This document shows, in pieces, positions 22,586 through 31,543 of a stretch of 33,171 nt of DNA. The stretch covers positions 1 through 33,171 of the forward strand of contig JAUZQU010000174.1 of the NCBI GenBank assembly GCA_030950835.1, in the 5' to 3' direction. The notes beneath the pieces were generated by a model. The model had not been told where the DNA came from and ran no database searches. It saw only the letters and a program-made list of their open reading frames with translations. Every line of letters starts with the position of its first letter. Position 1 is the first letter of the stretch. The DNA is from Mariprofundaceae bacterium. GTDB lineage: Bacteria > Pseudomonadota > Zetaproteobacteria > Mariprofundales > Mariprofundaceae. Both the position numbers and the translations under genes were made by a program.

Positions 22586-23191
22586 TTAACGAAAGAAACC
22601 TTCTTTCTCTAAGACTTTTTTGATGCGTTTTTGCCCAGCCCATACTTTCCTGTTGTTTTTCAGGCTGATTAAATTCAAATCAATTTGATAGAATTTCACT
22701 TGCATATCACCAGCAGCATCCATGATGGTATTGATTTCACCTTGCAACATAAAATCAGCACCCGTTTCTTGACCAGCAGCATGTTGGGTATCGGTAGAGG
22801 CATTGTAAGCTTGGTCATCACGTTCACTACGAATCGCTTCACGCTCTTGGCTAGAAGCCACAAACTCGACTTCACCAGAATTGAGTAGTTCGCGCTCTAA
22901 ATCTTTAATAAAAGTGCGCAAATTGATGTGTTCATGGCTTAAATTACGAATCTTACCCACAATCACCACAGGATTTTTCTCTTGTTTAACTTGGTATTTC
23001 ACCAACCACTTACGCGACAACACATCACGCACCATATTTGCTGAAACCAAACGTGAGTCGGTATCGTTCCAACTGCCGCTTAAATCTTGCACACTATCGC
23101 TATCGACACGGTTGACGCTGGTCGAACTACAAGCTGTCAGCCCTAAGAGCAAGGCAGCTACCATCATGATTTTCAAGTTTGTTTTATACAT
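22586..23191 (-). CDS. lpoB: LpoB-like penicillin-binding-protein activator lipoprotein
   Basis: This 201-residue outer-membrane lipoprotein has lipobox LTAC (C21). It contains the LpoB signature segments DLSGSWNDTDSRLVSANMV, IRNLSHEHINLRTFIKDLER, ADFMLQGEINTI and YQIDLNLISLKNNRKVWAGQ. In E. coli LpoB reaches through the periplasm and stimulates the bifunctional synthase PBP1b. The long Pro-rich linker of enteric LpoB is missing here, as in many other proteobacteria. AGGAG lies seven bases before ATG. rsmE is 40 bases upstream and the COG3014-like gene 30 bases downstream, on the same strand. Confidence 0.88.
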   Translation of the reverse strand: MYKTNLKIMMVAALLLGLTACSSTSVNRVDSDSVQDLSGSWNDTDSRLVSANMVRDVLSRKWLVKYQVKQEKNPVVIVGKIRNLSHEHINLRTFIKDLERELLNSGEVEFVASSQEREAIRSERDDQAYNASTDTQHAAGQETGADFMLQGEINTIMDAAGDMQVKFYQIDLNLISLKNNRKVWAGQKRIKKVLEKEGFFR

Positions 23192-23231
23192 ATACTACTC
23201 CTTTTTTTCACTTCAATGCACTGTAAAGCGT

Positions 23232-23948
23232 TTACACCACGGCTTGAATCGCCGCCAATAAAGCTGCGGCAGCAGTTTCTGTGCGCATCACTCTTGCACC
23301 AAAAGTTAATGTTGCAAAACCTTTGTGGTGTAAACATTGTAAATCTTGTGTTGTCCAACCACCTTCAGGGCCTATGGCTAAGGTGATATCGTTGAAACCT
23401 TGGATATGTTCTCTGCATGTTGCCCATGTTTGGGCATCTCTAGGATGCAAGGCAAAAGCTGCACCTTGGGTTTGCACCTGATCCAGCTTGGTCAACCATG
23501 CTACGCTGGGTACAGCAGTGCGCTCGCTTTGTTCGGCGGCCTCAACAACGATTTTTTGCCAACGCAACAAACGTTTTTCGCGTTTGTTATCAGGTAGTTT
23601 AAGCGTAGAACGCTCACTATTGACGATTTGAAAGCTGCTCGCGCCCAATTCAGTGGCTTTTTGTAAGACAGTTTCAATTTTTTCACTTTTGTTGGCAGCT
23701 TGGATGATGTGTACACCGCAAGGTAGTTCTCGGTTGACGGCATCTAAGTCTGCCAAGCGACATTCACCACCATCTTTGGCTAGGAAAGTGAGTTCGGCCT
23801 GATATTCACCACCAGAACCATTAAACACCGTAATCGGATCGCCAGCTTGTAAACGCATCACTTGGCGCAAATAACGCGCTTGCTCTGCTTCAATCTGAAC
23901 TAAGGTTTGTGCTGCAAGCTCAACATTTAAATAGATTCTACAGTGCAT
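23232..23948 (-). CDS. rsmE: 16S rRNA (uracil1498-N3)-methyltransferase
   Basis: This 238-residue SPOUT-class methyltransferase modifies U1498 of 16S rRNA using S-adenosylmethionine. The N-terminal PUA-like domain includes HYLRQVMRL-type residues (ARYLRQVMRLQAGDPITVFN). The SPOUT knot carries ANKSEKIETVLQKATELGAS, the SAM-binding IGPEGGW and the C-terminal FGARVMRTETAAAALLAAI. Length and motifs match the family. GAGGA lies a few bases before ATG. The cupin gene ends 26 bases upstream, so it probably belongs to the MDR-cupin-rsmE-lpoB transcription unit. Confidence 0.93.
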   Translation of the reverse strand: MHCRIYLNVELAAQTLVQIEAEQARYLRQVMRLQAGDPITVFNGSGGEYQAELTFLAKDGGECRLADLDAVNRELPCGVHIIQAANKSEKIETVLQKATELGASSFQIVNSERSTLKLPDNKREKRLLRWQKIVVEAAEQSERTAVPSVAWLTKLDQVQTQGAAFALHPRDAQTWATCREHIQGFNDITLAIGPEGGWTTQDLQCLHHKGFATLTFGARVMRTETAAAALLAAIQAVV

Positions 23949-23974
23949 ATGTCCTCATGCTGTTGGCGGTGGAG

Positions 23975-24247
23975 TTAAGCAAAAACATAATGTTTTTTCA
24001 CTGCCGATAAAATTTCCCAAAAGCATGACATACCTGCAGGTAAAGTCACCAAGTCTCCTTTGCCAAAACATACAGACTTACCACCATCAGGGGTGACAAT
24101 CACATCGCCCTCTAATACATAACAGACTTCGGCAGTATCATATGTCCAAGGAAAGCTGGACACTTCTTTTTCCCAAATAGACCAAGTAGATACGCCTAAA
24201 GACTCTAATTTCTCTGCGGATGGTTGTTCAATGATGATTTGGCTCAT
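23975..24247 (-). CDS. small cupin-domain protein (DUF861/EutQ-like)
   Basis: This 90-residue protein is a single cupin barrel. WSIWEKEVSSFPWTYDTAEV is followed by CYVLEGDVIVTPDGG and then KGDLVTLPAGMSCFWEI. This is the pattern of the short cupin_3 group, which includes EutQ-like and ureidoglycolate-related proteins. The start overlaps the MDR stop in an ATGA, so the two are translationally coupled. The usual metal-binding histidines are not all evident, and the function is unknown. Confidence 0.82.
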   Translation of the reverse strand: MSQIIIEQPSAEKLESLGVSTWSIWEKEVSSFPWTYDTAEVCYVLEGDVIVTPDGGKSVCFGKGDLVTLPAGMSCFWEILSAVKKHYVFA

Positions 24248-25278
24248 GTGCTGTCCTCCATGTGCATTTGTAAGACCAGCTTGCCAGATTGATGACCAGC
24301 TTCAAGGCGGCGGTGTGCTTCATTTGCTTCTGATAAGGGTAGCACATCATCGACATAAATGGAAAGTTTTTGCGCATTAAAAAATTGGACACACTGCTCT
24401 AAAATGGCGGCATGATGTTCGCCCAAGGCATCGATTTCTTGTAACATAGGGGTCAACATCAGGGTTTGGCAAAGCCGTATATTCTTTTTGCGCAAACTTG
24501 CCATGTCCATATCATCGGGAAACTGCAACAAACTCACCATATCGCCATACAAACGCATGGCAGGAATCAACTGTGTCAAGGCATCACCACCCACAGTGTC
24601 CAATGCCACATCAATGCCTTGCCCATCAGTCCAAGCCAGTAAACGCTCGGCGACATCTTCTTGTGTGTAATCAATGATGAGATCCGCTCCCAACTGGCGC
24701 ACCAAATCTGCTTTAGCCGCCGAACTCACGCTGGTTGCGACTTCCGCGCCTGCAATTTTCGCCAATTGAATCGCCACATGCCCCACACCACCTGCACCAG
24801 CATGAATAAACACCTTTTGCCCAGATTGGATTCTGGCTCTATCAAATAATGCCTCCCAAGCAGTAATCAATACCAAAGGGCAGGCCGCCGCGCTATCAAA
24901 GTCTAAGGATTCAGGTTTTAAAGCCACGTAAGCTGCTTTGATGACAGCATATTCGGCATAATTACCTGCAGAATACGCTTTATCTGCCGATTTCTGCCCT
25001 AAACCACCATAACAGTAATATACCGCATCACCCAACTGTAAGTGGGTTACATCAGCACCAACTTTTTCCACAAAACCAGCGCCATCACAACCCAATACCG
25101 CTGGATAAGCTTGTTCAAAAAACATGCCATTCGCGCGTAGTTTGGTATCAATAGGGTTGACGCCTGCTGCCATGACTTTGATGATCACTTCATCTGCTGC
25201 GCAGCTTGTGGGTTGTTCGATGTGTTGCAGTTGTAATACATCCACATCACCTGATTGTTGTATCATCATGGCTTGCAT
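24244..25278 (-). CDS. MDR-family quinone oxidoreductase-like protein
   Basis: This 344-residue medium-chain dehydrogenase/reductase contains AAGVNPIDTKLRANG, PAVLGCDGAGFVEKVGADVT and the cofactor motif IHAGAGGVGHVAIQLAKIAG. The structural-zinc cysteine cluster of alcohol dehydrogenases is absent, which places it with zeta-crystallin/quinone oxidoreductases (NADPH:quinone or enone reductases). The likely role is reduction of quinones or reactive carbonyls in the cytoplasm; the substrate cannot be read from sequence. A GGGGA-type ribosome-binding site precedes the first ATG. The gene heads the unit with the cupin and rsmE. Confidence 0.88.
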   Translation of the reverse strand: MQAMMIQQSGDVDVLQLQHIEQPTSCAADEVIIKVMAAGVNPIDTKLRANGMFFEQAYPAVLGCDGAGFVEKVGADVTHLQLGDAVYYCYGGLGQKSADKAYSAGNYAEYAVIKAAYVALKPESLDFDSAAACPLVLITAWEALFDRARIQSGQKVFIHAGAGGVGHVAIQLAKIAGAEVATSVSSAAKADLVRQLGADLIIDYTQEDVAERLLAWTDGQGIDVALDTVGGDALTQLIPAMRLYGDMVSLLQFPDDMDMASLRKKNIRLCQTLMLTPMLQEIDALGEHHAAILEQCVQFFNAQKLSIYVDDVLPLSEANEAHRRLEAGHQSGKLVLQMHMEDST

Positions 25279-25385
25279 AGCTTTGTTTCCCCTTGTTGAT
25301 TAGCGTTGAATCAGGGCAATGATGTGGGGATGCTGCTGAATTTCAAGTGTTGTGCTGTTTAGTCCGTCCATGCCAGAGCTGGATT

Positions 25386-27503
25386 TTAGACGTGTTCAGC
25401 ATGTTCATCCCGAATTTGGGACAATGATTTCAAAAAGTCTTCAATTTCTTGGCTTTGTTTGCTGGCAGTTTGATCCAGCGTGGAGGAAGCTTGCAACAAG
25501 CTTTCGGACATTTCCGAAGCTTCTTTAGATGCCAAAGAGACATCTTCCATCGCGCTGGCAACGTGAGAAATACCACCCTGTGCCAACTGTGCGCTTTGTG
25601 AGATTTGCTGGGTGCTTTCTGCTTGGGTTTGCATCACATTATTGACCCTTTGGTTGATGTCGTACACTTGTTCAACCACTTCTAAGATTCCTGTAATCGC
25701 TTGAGAAGCCAACAAGCTTTCAGACTGCAATAAAGTGATTTGTTCGCTAATATCTTTGGTGGCTTGGGCAGTTTCTGATGCCAAAGCTTTCACTTCACCA
25801 GCGACCACCGCAAAACCACGCCCTGATTCACCTGCTCTAGCCGCCTCAATGCTGGCATTGAGTGCGAGTAAGTTGGTTTGTTCAGCAATATCATTGATAA
25901 CGCCGACTACCATGCTGATATCATTGGAGTTTTTATGTAGTTTAGTCATGTTCACACCTGCCGCCTCTGCTTGCAGGGAAGCTTGTTTGGAGACATCAAG
26001 TGCATGTTTAATTTCTTCACATACTTTACCAATCGCAGTGTTCATTTGGGTAGAGGCAGAGGCATTGGATTGTACGCTTTGATAACCCGTATCCACGCCT
26101 TCTTCAACCAACTCAATTTGGCTGGATAGCTCTACAGCAGTGGTGGCTAAATGTTGGGAGGTTTCATTGACTTGTGATGAAGCATGGGTGACTTGTTGCA
26201 TCATATGGGCGATTTTTTCTTCAAATTGGTAAATCACATCCGACTCAGCTTGTTGCCATTGTTGTTGGCGCTTCATTTTCTGTTCTTGTTCTAAGGTTTT
26301 CACATCTTGTTCGGCTTGTTCTTGGCGTGCTTTCTCTTGTTGATTATGATTGAATGTTTCCCTGTCGATTTGAGCTTGTTTTAAGTCTTCCTGCATACCT
26401 TGCAAGGCGATGAATAAAGAGCCAATCTCATCTTGACGTTTGATATTGATGGGTGTGTCTAAATGACCTGCCGCAATATTCTTCGACACTTTAATCGCAT
26501 GACTTAAGGCATTCATAAACTCCATAGGTACGTATAATCCCAAAGCAATGGCTAAGATAATCGCGATCATGGTAATGCTTAACATCCAGAATTGAGCTTG
26601 GGATACAGCTGCTTTTAAATCTTGTTGACCATGAATCATGCTGGCATGAATGAGGCTCTCAGCATCATCTGCCAATTGAATGAAACGTGCGTACTCTTGG
26701 CTGAATGTCTGATCAACCACGCTATCTGCGGCGATACCACCTAAAGTAAAAGTATTACGTTGATGGGCAACACCAATAAATTGGCTAATCATACTACTTA
26801 TTTCTGTATTACTTGAATCGTCCATGTTTTGCACATGTTGGGCTGCGGCATCAAAGTCAGCAATGATACTATTCATGTTGTTGCTGGCATCACCACTTAA
26901 CATTTCTTCAAAGAAAAGGTGTCCATTGGCGAGTAAATACTTGGCTTCTCCAGCGTGACGCACGGTATTGACCTTTTGTTGTGGTTTTTGCACGATGCTG
27001 GTGAGTTTGGCTTGGATTTTTTCATACATGCGATCAAAAGCTTGGTCGGACTCGGTACCCACACCAGCAGATTGAGCATGGTGGTCATAACGGGTATGGG
27101 CGACGGCGATAAAACGGGTTAAACTTGCTTTGACCTCACGCATGATATTCAATACAGCAGGGTCTGTGCTGGCTTTGAAGCTGCCTTCCTGATTATTGCC
27201 GCCATGTAAAACAGCATCGGTATACCAGAGGGATGCGTTAAAATATGCCCAAGCTTGTTGAATATCTTGGTTGTTATTGCCTGCGATAACTTCCTCGAAA
27301 GTTAATGTTCCTTGTGTGGCAGTGAGCTTGATTTCCATCGCCGCATCACTTAATGGTGCTAACTCTTCACCTACCATCACCCCTTTTTCTGCAATGTAGT
27401 TGGCATAATAAATACCAAAACTACCTGTGAGGGCGGTGAGCAGGGCGATACCCAAAAAAGAACCAATTAATTGTTGTTTAAGACCCAAGTTAAAATGAAA
27501 CAT
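25386..27503 (-). CDS. large methyl-accepting chemotaxis protein with duplicated periplasmic module
   Basis: This is a 705-residue receptor. TM1 lies at about 10-35, a periplasmic region of about 270 residues follows, and TM2 at about 305-328 leads into a HAMP domain (AAGHLDTPINIKRQDEIGSL). After a Gln/Glu-rich coiled coil comes the signalling domain, with tip VINDIAEQTNLLALNASIE, then GESGRGFAVVAGEVKALA. The periplasmic part contains two related units: FEE at 69-71 and 198-200, FIAVAHTR/FIGVAHQR around H136 and H247, and FDRMY/FSQEY. I recall similar HLWFEE-type modules in other receptors but cannot name the family. ATG 27503 is preferred over 27518 because GGAG lies nine bases before it. 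No C-terminal CheR-docking pentapeptide is seen. Confidence 0.9.
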   Translation of the reverse strand: MFHFNLGLKQQLIGSFLGIALLTALTGSFGIYYANYIAEKGVMVGEELAPLSDAAMEIKLTATQGTLTFEEVIAGNNNQDIQQAWAYFNASLWYTDAVLHGGNNQEGSFKASTDPAVLNIMREVKASLTRFIAVAHTRYDHHAQSAGVGTESDQAFDRMYEKIQAKLTSIVQKPQQKVNTVRHAGEAKYLLANGHLFFEEMLSGDASNNMNSIIADFDAAAQHVQNMDDSSNTEISSMISQFIGVAHQRNTFTLGGIAADSVVDQTFSQEYARFIQLADDAESLIHASMIHGQQDLKAAVSQAQFWMLSITMIAIILAIALGLYVPMEFMNALSHAIKVSKNIAAGHLDTPINIKRQDEIGSLFIALQGMQEDLKQAQIDRETFNHNQQEKARQEQAEQDVKTLEQEQKMKRQQQWQQAESDVIYQFEEKIAHMMQQVTHASSQVNETSQHLATTAVELSSQIELVEEGVDTGYQSVQSNASASTQMNTAIGKVCEEIKHALDVSKQASLQAEAAGVNMTKLHKNSNDISMVVGVINDIAEQTNLLALNASIEAARAGESGRGFAVVAGEVKALASETAQATKDISEQITLLQSESLLASQAITGILEVVEQVYDINQRVNNVMQTQAESTQQISQSAQLAQGGISHVASAMEDVSLASKEASEMSESLLQASSTLDQTASKQSQEIEDFLKSLSQIRDEHAEHV

Positions 27504-27562
27504 AAGTGTATTCTCCATGATGCGCGTTGCCTAGTAGCAAAATCGGGCAGCATGGAAAACAA

Positions 27563-27596
27563 GCAAAAGGCATACCAATTTTGTTGATATGCCTAT
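27563..27596 (-). terminator. rho-independent terminator after purA
   Basis: On the minus strand AGGCATATC (27594-27586) and GGTATGCCT (27576-27568) form a 9-bp stem with one G-U pair and a 9-base loop. TTTT follows immediately and another T-rich stretch comes after it. It ends the aminotransferase-serA-hisZ-purA unit before the chemoreceptor gene. Confidence 0.8.
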
Positions 27597-27642
27597 TTAG
27601 AGCTTCAATTAACTTATGTTGGTCTCATTTTTAGCGTTATAG

Positions 27643-28953
27643 TCAGGTGTTGATGGATGATAAGTGACAAATATGCTCGCGGTCAGGCCCTGTGGACAAC
27701 ATGGTGATGTTGCAACCACACACTTCTTCAATACGCTGCAACAATACACTCGCAGCAGCAGGAAGTTGTGTAATATCAGTTAAACCAAAAGTGTTTTCAG
27801 ACCAGCCTTGCAAGGTTTCATATATGGGTTCACAAGCATCCAATACTGCGCAATCAGCAGGAATAGATAACAAACGTTCACCTTGATAGGAGTAACCCAC
27901 GCATAACTTCACTTCTTCTAAACCATCCAATACATCCAGCTTGGTAATCGCCAAACCAGTGACCCCATTGATGCGCACAGCATGTTGTACTACCATCGCA
28001 TCAAACCAACCCGTACGACGAGGGCGACCTGTGGTGGCACCAAATTCTTGTCCTTTTTCGGCCATGTGTTTGCCTGCATTTTTGGCATCACACATACCAT
28101 CGGCATTGTACAATTCAGTGGGAAATGGACCTGCGCCTACGCGGGTTGTATATGCTTTGCAAATGCCAAGCACTTCATCCACATCTTTAGGCCCTACGCC
28201 AAGCCCTGCCAAGGCAGCACCAGCTACGGTGTTGGAGGAAGTCACAAAAGGGTAAGTGCCATGATCGACATCCAACATCGAACCTTGCGCACCTTCATAG
28301 AGAATGTTGCTGCCTGCTTGGATATGTTGATGCAAAATGAGAGGTATATCTGCAACTAGTGGTAATAAACGTTCACGCGCTAAGTCCAAAGCCACCATGA
28401 CTTCAGCTTTAGAGACTGCTTTTGCGCCCAAAAACTCCACCAACATGAAGTTGACGTATTTCAAATGCTCATCAAGACGTTCATCCAGATTGCTGGCGTT
28501 TAAGTCGACCAAACGAATGCCACGTCTGGCTGTTTTATCTTCATAACAAGGGCCAATGCCACGACCTGTAGTACCGATTTTACCTTTGCCTTTGGCAGCT
28601 TCACGCGCTGCATCTAAAGCACGGTGATAAGGTAAAATAAGCTGGCAACGATCCGATATTTTAAGACGTTGCTCTACAGGAATACCTGCCTCAAGCAACA
28701 TATCCAACTCTTCGACCAAACGAAAAGGGTCAACCACGGTACCATTGCCAATCAAACTCAAGATGTTGTCATGCAAAATACCTGATGGGATATGATTCAA
28801 CACCGTTTTTTGCTCGCCAATCACCAAAGTATGCCCCGCATTAGGGCCACCTTGAAAACGTGCTACCACATCCATCTTGGGTGCAAGCAAGTCCACAATC
28901 TTACCCTTGCCTTCATCACCCCATTGAATACCAATTGCTACTGTATTTGTCAT
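27643..28953 (-). CDS. purA: adenylosuccinate synthetase
   Basis: This enzyme joins IMP and aspartate using GTP to form adenylosuccinate, the first step from IMP to AMP. The 436-residue sequence has the GTP-binding loop QWGDEGKGK (residues 10-18), GGPNAGHT with the catalytic His, IGTTGRGIGPCYEDK, DVDHGTYPFVTSSNTVAG, TTRVGAGPFPTE and GRPRRTGWFDA. The length is normal. GAGG lies shortly before ATG. It is the last gene of the unit, 30 bases after hisZ, and a terminator follows. Confidence 0.96.
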   Translation of the reverse strand: MTNTVAIGIQWGDEGKGKIVDLLAPKMDVVARFQGGPNAGHTLVIGEQKTVLNHIPSGILHDNILSLIGNGTVVDPFRLVEELDMLLEAGIPVEQRLKISDRCQLILPYHRALDAAREAAKGKGKIGTTGRGIGPCYEDKTARRGIRLVDLNASNLDERLDEHLKYVNFMLVEFLGAKAVSKAEVMVALDLARERLLPLVADIPLILHQHIQAGSNILYEGAQGSMLDVDHGTYPFVTSSNTVAGAALAGLGVGPKDVDEVLGICKAYTTRVGAGPFPTELYNADGMCDAKNAGKHMAEKGQEFGATTGRPRRTGWFDAMVVQHAVRINGVTGLAITKLDVLDGLEEVKLCVGYSYQGERLLSIPADCAVLDACEPIYETLQGWSENTFGLTDITQLPAAASVLLQRIEEVCGCNITMLSTGPDREHICHLSSINT

Positions 28954-28983
28954 ATTATCCTCAATATCTCGCGTTGACCATGT

Positions 28984-29949
28984 TCAACATGGTGCGTTGT
29001 CTAACCAAGCCCATAAATCAAAAGAAAAACCCGTCGCTGGCATATCACGACCATGCGTTGCCATCATGGTGTCATAACGCCCACCATGCAATAAAGCATG
29101 GGAAGTCGCGGCAGCAAAACCTGTAAACACCATGCCGCTATGGTATAAAAAGCGCGGTGTGACGGCGACATCAATTACAATTTCTACTTCACCAGACAAA
29201 CGGCTAGAGACTGTTTGTGCCAAATGCAGCAATTCTTGAGCAGCTTGGGCAAAATCAGCGTTGATATGGTGTTGTTCAGCGGCTAACCAAGCAGCATCCG
29301 CTTGCCCTGCTGCCAAGACCATTAAAGCAGCATTGTTGGCATCAGCTAACGATTCTGAGGCAAGATGTGTTGCCATATCTTCGGGACTATGCCGCGCAAT
29401 CAAGTTTACCCAAGCTTCTAAGGCTTGTGTACTTTCAGCTACCAAAGCCTGAATCAAACCCATATGTCCCACTTGTAAGACTGCTTGTTTAAAACCTGCT
29501 TCTGCCATGGATAATGCTGCTAAGTGCATCACTTCCACATCACCTTCTTCACCTGCAAGCCCCAAACATTCCACACCTGTTTGCCATTGTTGGCGTGAGC
29601 CAGAGCGCACATCAGGTCTTGCCAGCATCACAGGCCCTGAATAGTGAAGTTTCAAAACTTTTTCATGGGACATGCGTGTGGCAACTAAGCGTGCAATTTG
29701 TGGTGTCATATCAGGGCGAATAGCCAATAAACCTGCATCAGCAGGATCTGAAAAGACCACGGTTTGATCCGATAAAAAACTTCCTGCACCAGAGTTAAGT
29801 GCCGCTGGTCGTTCGACCAATGGCGGAATCACTTCTGAAAAACCAGCGTCGCTGTACAGCTCAAATAAACGAAACTGCAACAGACGTAATGCCTTGGCTC
29901 TGCTACCAAAAGCATCTTCTAAGCCTAAAATAGGTTTGACTACACTCAC
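28984..29949 (-). CDS. hisZ: ATP phosphoribosyltransferase regulatory subunit
   Basis: HisZ is a histidyl-tRNA-synthetase paralogue that partners the short form of HisG in the first step of histidine synthesis. The 321-residue protein has the class II aminoacyl-tRNA-synthetase core: GAGSFLSDQTVVFSDP, LAIRPDMTPQIARLVATR, SGSRQQWQTGVECLG, and a C-terminal LLHGGRYDTMM. No anticodon-binding domain follows, which separates it from HisS. Its presence predicts a short HisG elsewhere. The start is GTG, overlapping the serA stop by 4 bp, with GGAGGA just upstream. It lies between serA and purA. Confidence 0.92.
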   Translation of the reverse strand: MSVVKPILGLEDAFGSRAKALRLLQFRLFELYSDAGFSEVIPPLVERPAALNSGAGSFLSDQTVVFSDPADAGLLAIRPDMTPQIARLVATRMSHEKVLKLHYSGPVMLARPDVRSGSRQQWQTGVECLGLAGEEGDVEVMHLAALSMAEAGFKQAVLQVGHMGLIQALVAESTQALEAWVNLIARHSPEDMATHLASESLADANNAALMVLAAGQADAAWLAAEQHHINADFAQAAQELLHLAQTVSSRLSGEVEIVIDVAVTPRFLYHSGMVFTGFAAATSHALLHGGRYDTMMATHGRDMPATGFSFDLWAWLDNAPC

Positions 29950-31541
29950 ACTTCCTCCAACACCACATGGCGAACTGTGGTCACATGTGGCAAATCTTCA
30001 AGTTGTTGTAACACTTTCTGGCTGGGTTCAGAATCAATGCTCACCAAAGCTATAGCTTCTGCCTTGCCTTTGCGCCTGCCCAAACGAAAATCACCAATAT
30101 TGATACTTTCCTCAGCTAAAGTGGTGGCTAAAGCCGCAATCACACCAGGTTTGTCATCATTTTCAATGAATAATAAACGCCCTTGTGGACGCATTTCCAG
30201 CTCGCAATCATCAATGCTGACCAAACGTGAACTCATACCATCAAATACTGTGCCCGAGACACAACGCACACCATCATCACCATGTACTTCCAGATGTAAT
30301 AAGCTGGAAAAATGATCTGAAACATCCGATGCGATTTCGACTATCTCAATGCCACGTTCTTTTGCCAGTATCACCGCGTTTACCGCATTGACTTCTTCCA
30401 TGCTCTGCGACAACAAACCTTGCAACAAGGCATTGATGATGGGAGGGCGGTTTAGCTTAGCGATTTGACCTTCAACACGCACCGTAATTTTATCATAACC
30501 TGGGCGCATCACTTGCCCCATAAACTGCCCCAAGGCGCTTGCCAAATGTATAAAAGGTGCTAAAGATTTGGCTTTATCTTCGGATAGAGAGGGTACGTTC
30601 ACCGCATTTTTGATGCTTCCAGCCAATAAATAATCGGCCATTTGTTCAGCAATTTGTACGGCGACATTCTCTTGCGCTTCATCACTACAAGCACCGATAT
30701 GGGGGGTGAAAGTCACATTATTCAATGCAAAAAGCGGATTATCTTTGGCAGGTTCATGTTCGTACACATCCAAAGCAGCAGCCCTTAAATGTCCAGACTT
30801 GCACACTTTATACAAGGCTTTTTCATCCACAATGCCACCACGCGCACAGTTGATGAGGATAGATCCCTTTTTCATGCGCCCTAAAATATCGGCATTGATT
30901 AAGTTGCGTGTCACATCCAATAAAGGCACATGGATGGTCAACACATCCACCATGCTCGCCAAGGCGGCAACGCTATCTACTTTGGTCACACCCATAGCCG
31001 CAGCGCGTTCATCAGAAATAAAAGGATCATAGACATACACGGTCAAACGCAGCCCTTTAAGCCTATCGCAGACAATCGCCCCGATATTTCCTGCTCCAAT
31101 CACACCTGCTTTTTTACCTGTAAGCTCCATGCCCATAAATGCAGACTTTTCCCATTTTCCAGCCCGCGTTGAGGCGGTGGCTTGGGGAATTTGACGTGCT
31201 GCGGCTACCAAGTGGGCAATGGCTAGCTCAGCGGTTGTAATCGTATTGCCAAAAGGGGTGTTCATGACCACCACGCCACGCCGTGAACAGCTTGATATAT
31301 CAATGTTGTCCACACCAATGCCTGCTCTGCCAATCACTTTCACTTTGCTGGCAGCTTGGAGCAGCTCACCATGTAGTGTGGTGGAAGAACGCACTGCAAT
31401 ACCATCATATAAAGGTGCGATGTTGCATTGTTCAGCGTGGGATAAGTTGGGTTTGTAGTCAACTTCAATACCACGGGCTCGAAACACTTCCACAGCACGT
31501 TGGCTCATGCTGTCGGCAATCCAGACTTTAGGTAGTGGCAT
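29946..31541 (-). CDS. serA: D-3-phosphoglycerate dehydrogenase
   Basis: This enzyme oxidises 3-phosphoglycerate to 3-phosphohydroxypyruvate, the first step of serine synthesis. The 531-residue protein is the long form. Catalytic and nucleotide-binding domains carry GAGNIG (149-154), R234 (NCARGGIVDE), E263 and H281 (TPHIGACS). An intervening ASB domain covers about 320-450. A C-terminal ACT domain from about 455 (GRLLFIENDDKPGVIAALAT) probably mediates feedback by serine. It starts two bases after the aminotransferase stop and overlaps hisZ by 4 bp. Confidence 0.95.
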   Translation of the reverse strand: MPLPKVWIADSMSQRAVEVFRARGIEVDYKPNLSHAEQCNIAPLYDGIAVRSSTTLHGELLQAASKVKVIGRAGIGVDNIDISSCSRRGVVVMNTPFGNTITTAELAIAHLVAAARQIPQATASTRAGKWEKSAFMGMELTGKKAGVIGAGNIGAIVCDRLKGLRLTVYVYDPFISDERAAAMGVTKVDSVAALASMVDVLTIHVPLLDVTRNLINADILGRMKKGSILINCARGGIVDEKALYKVCKSGHLRAAALDVYEHEPAKDNPLFALNNVTFTPHIGACSDEAQENVAVQIAEQMADYLLAGSIKNAVNVPSLSEDKAKSLAPFIHLASALGQFMGQVMRPGYDKITVRVEGQIAKLNRPPIINALLQGLLSQSMEEVNAVNAVILAKERGIEIVEIASDVSDHFSSLLHLEVHGDDGVRCVSGTVFDGMSSRLVSIDDCELEMRPQGRLLFIENDDKPGVIAALATTLAEESINIGDFRLGRRKGKAEAIALVSIDSEPSQKVLQQLEDLPHVTTVRHVVLEEV

Positions 31542-31543
31542 GG

